Origin: Argentina anserina
Taxonomy: Eukaryota > Streptophyta > Magnoliopsida > Rosales > Rosaceae
DNA: 64,000 nt
NCBI RefSeq assembly: GCF_933775445.1
Contig: NC_065875.1
Location: forward strand, 2,914,001 to 2,978,000
Direction: 5' to 3'
The first letter of the stretch is position 1; the number at the start of each line of letters is the position of its first letter. A program made the translations under genes and the position numbers. The notes beneath the pieces are model-generated. The model saw nothing but the letters and a program-made list of their open reading frames with translations, was not told the origin of the DNA and ran no database searches. Shown here in pieces: positions 62,135-64,000 of the stretch.

Positions 62135-63788
62135 TGTCACAGTCCCGAACTTTCGAATGATAAAATTCGAATTCGAAACCTTGAAAACTCTAAAACAATC
62201 CCAAATATATTGAAATCATCTTATAATAACAGTGTATCGAAACTGAGTCCATAACACGACTCAGTTGACTTGAATAATACATAACAAGTTTATAACTCAG
62301 TATTATAACCAACGGAAATGTAAAATTCACTCAATCTTCAGAGTAAGCCCTCCGAATGTGCTAATCCCTACCTGTAAGACTATCTCATACACCATCGAAT
62401 TGATGCACCGGGATTGTAAACACAAACCTGGTAAGCATTTTCAGCTCGTATGAGTAAACCAACAGTATAACATACATCGTATACCATGGAAATATGACAG
62501 ATAACATTTAAAGACAAACGTACTCATGTGACACTGAGCAACCCATCTGTTACCCAATATCATTTTAAAAATATGTGTAATCATGAGACACTACGAAACT
62601 CATATGTTACCCAAAATCATTAAAAAACATTGGTACTCATGAGACCCAGGTACCCATCTGTTACCCCTCATGCAGTACACCGACAGACACTGGGCAACCC
62701 ATTTGTTACCCAATATCACTCAAAAACATGAGTACTCATGAGACCCATGCAACCCATCTGTTACCCCTCATGCAGTACACCGACAGGCACTGGGCAACCC
62801 ATATGGTTACCCAAAATCATTTAAAACATGGGTACTCATGAGACCCAGGTACCCATCTGTTACCCCTCATGCAGTACACCGACAGCCACTGAGCAGCTCA
62901 TATGTTACCAAATATTACTCAAAAACATGGGTACTCATGAGACCTAGGCAACCCATCTATTACCCCTCATGCAGTACACCGACAGACAGAATAGAGCTCT
63001 AACTGAATCGTAATCGACACTCGTCAAAGGCTTGGTTCCGATTACTGCCAACAACATCTGAAGACTAGAAAACGTTTTAACAAGACTAAATGTTTAAACC
63101 ACGTACAATAACAATCCACACATATTATTGGACTACAACCAAGCGACTCTTGCACAAAAATATGAATATAATCACAACATTATAATCTCACATTTGAAAT
63201 AAAACTGAAACATTATAGCAACCCATATATATGTATCGTATTTACCATTTTCGTACACATACACAGCCCACTATATTATATAAATGTCACAGGTCACTCT
63301 TTTTAATAATTCAAAAATATAAGTCACCGCCAAGGGTAGACTTGTCATAGTGATATTTACTCAAATTCACCATAGTCCATAATCAATAAAACGTTTTTTA
63401 AAATCATTTATTAAAATAGTGTTTCACTTACCCATGAACCGTAGACGATCGAGTTCACATAATTTAAACCAAAACATATTTTTAGAATAATTTTTATAAG
63501 CTAGTGATGTAACGACTATGTTAAAAACTCAAACTAAATTCAATAATTATAACATTACTTTGATCATGATGATCATTGTGAGGTTTACTCACCTTGTGAA
63601 AATACTGTTCATAAAATACTGTTCGTGAAAACACTATAATGTTTCTCAGTAGAAAACGCTTGACCACACACTGTAACGTTTCTCAGTATAAAATGGTCCA
63701 CTTTCGTTTTCTCCCTTGTACTATATAATCGGATAACTACCAATTTAAATATCTCTGAACAATAATTATAAAATTTCGGGATATTAAA
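62135..63788 (-). mobile_element. 3' LTR of a Gypsy element, LTR family copy 4
   Basis: On the plus strand it starts TGTCACAGTCCCG and ends CGGGATATTAAA, the degenerate complement of the TGTAATA start seen in copy 1. The body aligns with the other long LTRs (GCACCGGGATTGTAAACACA, GGTAAGC, GCTCGTATGAGTAAA). Next to its end is a polypurine tract, so unlike copies 1 and 3 it still has internal element sequence attached, continuing beyond the window. Confidence 0.8.
62570..63000. repeat. About 100-bp tandem repeat, four units, in LTR copy 4
   Basis: TTACCCCTCATGCAGTACAC recurs at about 62661, 62761, 62860 and 62960 (one copy with ATTACC). Units include ACTCATGAGACC and GGGCAACCCAT. Copies 1, 2 and 3 have one or two related units at the matching place. 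Confidence 0.9.
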
Positions 63789-63805
63789 TTCCACCCCCTT
63801 TAAAG
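63789..63805 (-). other. Polypurine tract next to the 3' LTR
   Basis: On the minus strand it reads CTTTAAAGGGGGTGGAA, preceded by TTTCGGGACAAAATTT. This is the typical sequence just upstream of the 3' LTR in plant Gypsy elements with TGTAACNCCC-type LTRs. It fixes the element's orientation (minus) and its LTR border. Confidence 0.75.
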
Positions 63806-64000
63806 AAATTTTGTCCCGAAATTTAAGCGCACTACTCAGTCACTAATTCTTAACTTCTTCCCAAAACCTCGATTCACCTTCCCCAATAATTTTCCTATGT
63901 ATGATACCTCCATGAGGCGATCACAACTCATTTATCTTCTATCATGGTGTTATATAACTTCATCGTGACTAAAATGAAATTTAACAATGAGCATAATAAC
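63806..64000 (-). other. Internal end of the Gypsy element (partial)
   Basis: This is the 3' end of the internal region, read on the minus strand. No convincing protein sequence is visible in the 195 bases. The rest of the element lies beyond the window. Confidence 0.4.

Overview
This is a 64-kb piece of a nuclear plant genome, almost certainly a eudicot. The protein genes are split by short AT-rich introns with GT-AG or GC-AG borders. They include plant-specific families (an NPG-type TPR protein, thaumatin-like proteins, a chloroplast ribosomal protein, a CNGC channel). Much of the rest is LTR, LINE, TRIM, hAT and Mutator-type repeat. Protein style and repeat families would fit Rosaceae, but that is a weak inference.

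Left part (1-18.6 kb). Several small DNA transposons with visible terminal repeats or target duplications and a complete Cassandra-type TRIM lie ahead of an NPGR2-like gene (7070-11283, five coding exons). Next come a small intronless gene for a 134-residue MGGC protein with a duplicated 30-residue module (12026-12430), a broken ribosomal protein L14 copy (12840-13479), and an eIF2B beta-subunit gene (14679-17425, nine exons). The eIF2B gene has a GC-AG intron and an apparent 1-nt deletion at an exon border.

Middle part (18.6-44.4 kb). A U2AF-large-subunit-like splicing gene (18619-25915) covers 7 kb. It is followed by a decayed LINE on the minus strand (about 27.4-33.6 kb), which is split by a solo LTR carrying a strong heat-shock-element motif. 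Then come a truncated Ty3/Gypsy element (34.05-37.35 kb) and a CNGC ion-channel pseudogene (about 37.7-44.3 kb). The CNGC pseudogene is interrupted by a 2.7-kb solo LTR and a hAT-type MITE.

Right part (44.4-64 kb). A two-exon gene for plastid ribosomal protein L28 (45483-46296) is followed by a tandem duplication carrying thaumatin-like genes on the minus strand. The first copy lost most of exon 2, where a long LTR now sits; the second (53053-53983) looks intact. A third long LTR (54787-57639) has a perfect 5-bp target duplication. A four-exon cyanase gene (58794-61084, minus) follows, and the window ends inside a fourth copy of the same LTR family, which here is the 3' LTR of an element extending past the window.

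The genes do not form a pathway; they are independent housekeeping or defence genes separated by repeats. I found no clear new biological system. The most interesting points are the heat-shock-like solo LTR, the duplicated MGGC module, the GC-AG introns, the eIF2B frame problem, the long-LTR family with private minisatellites, and the thaumatin birth-and-loss pair.
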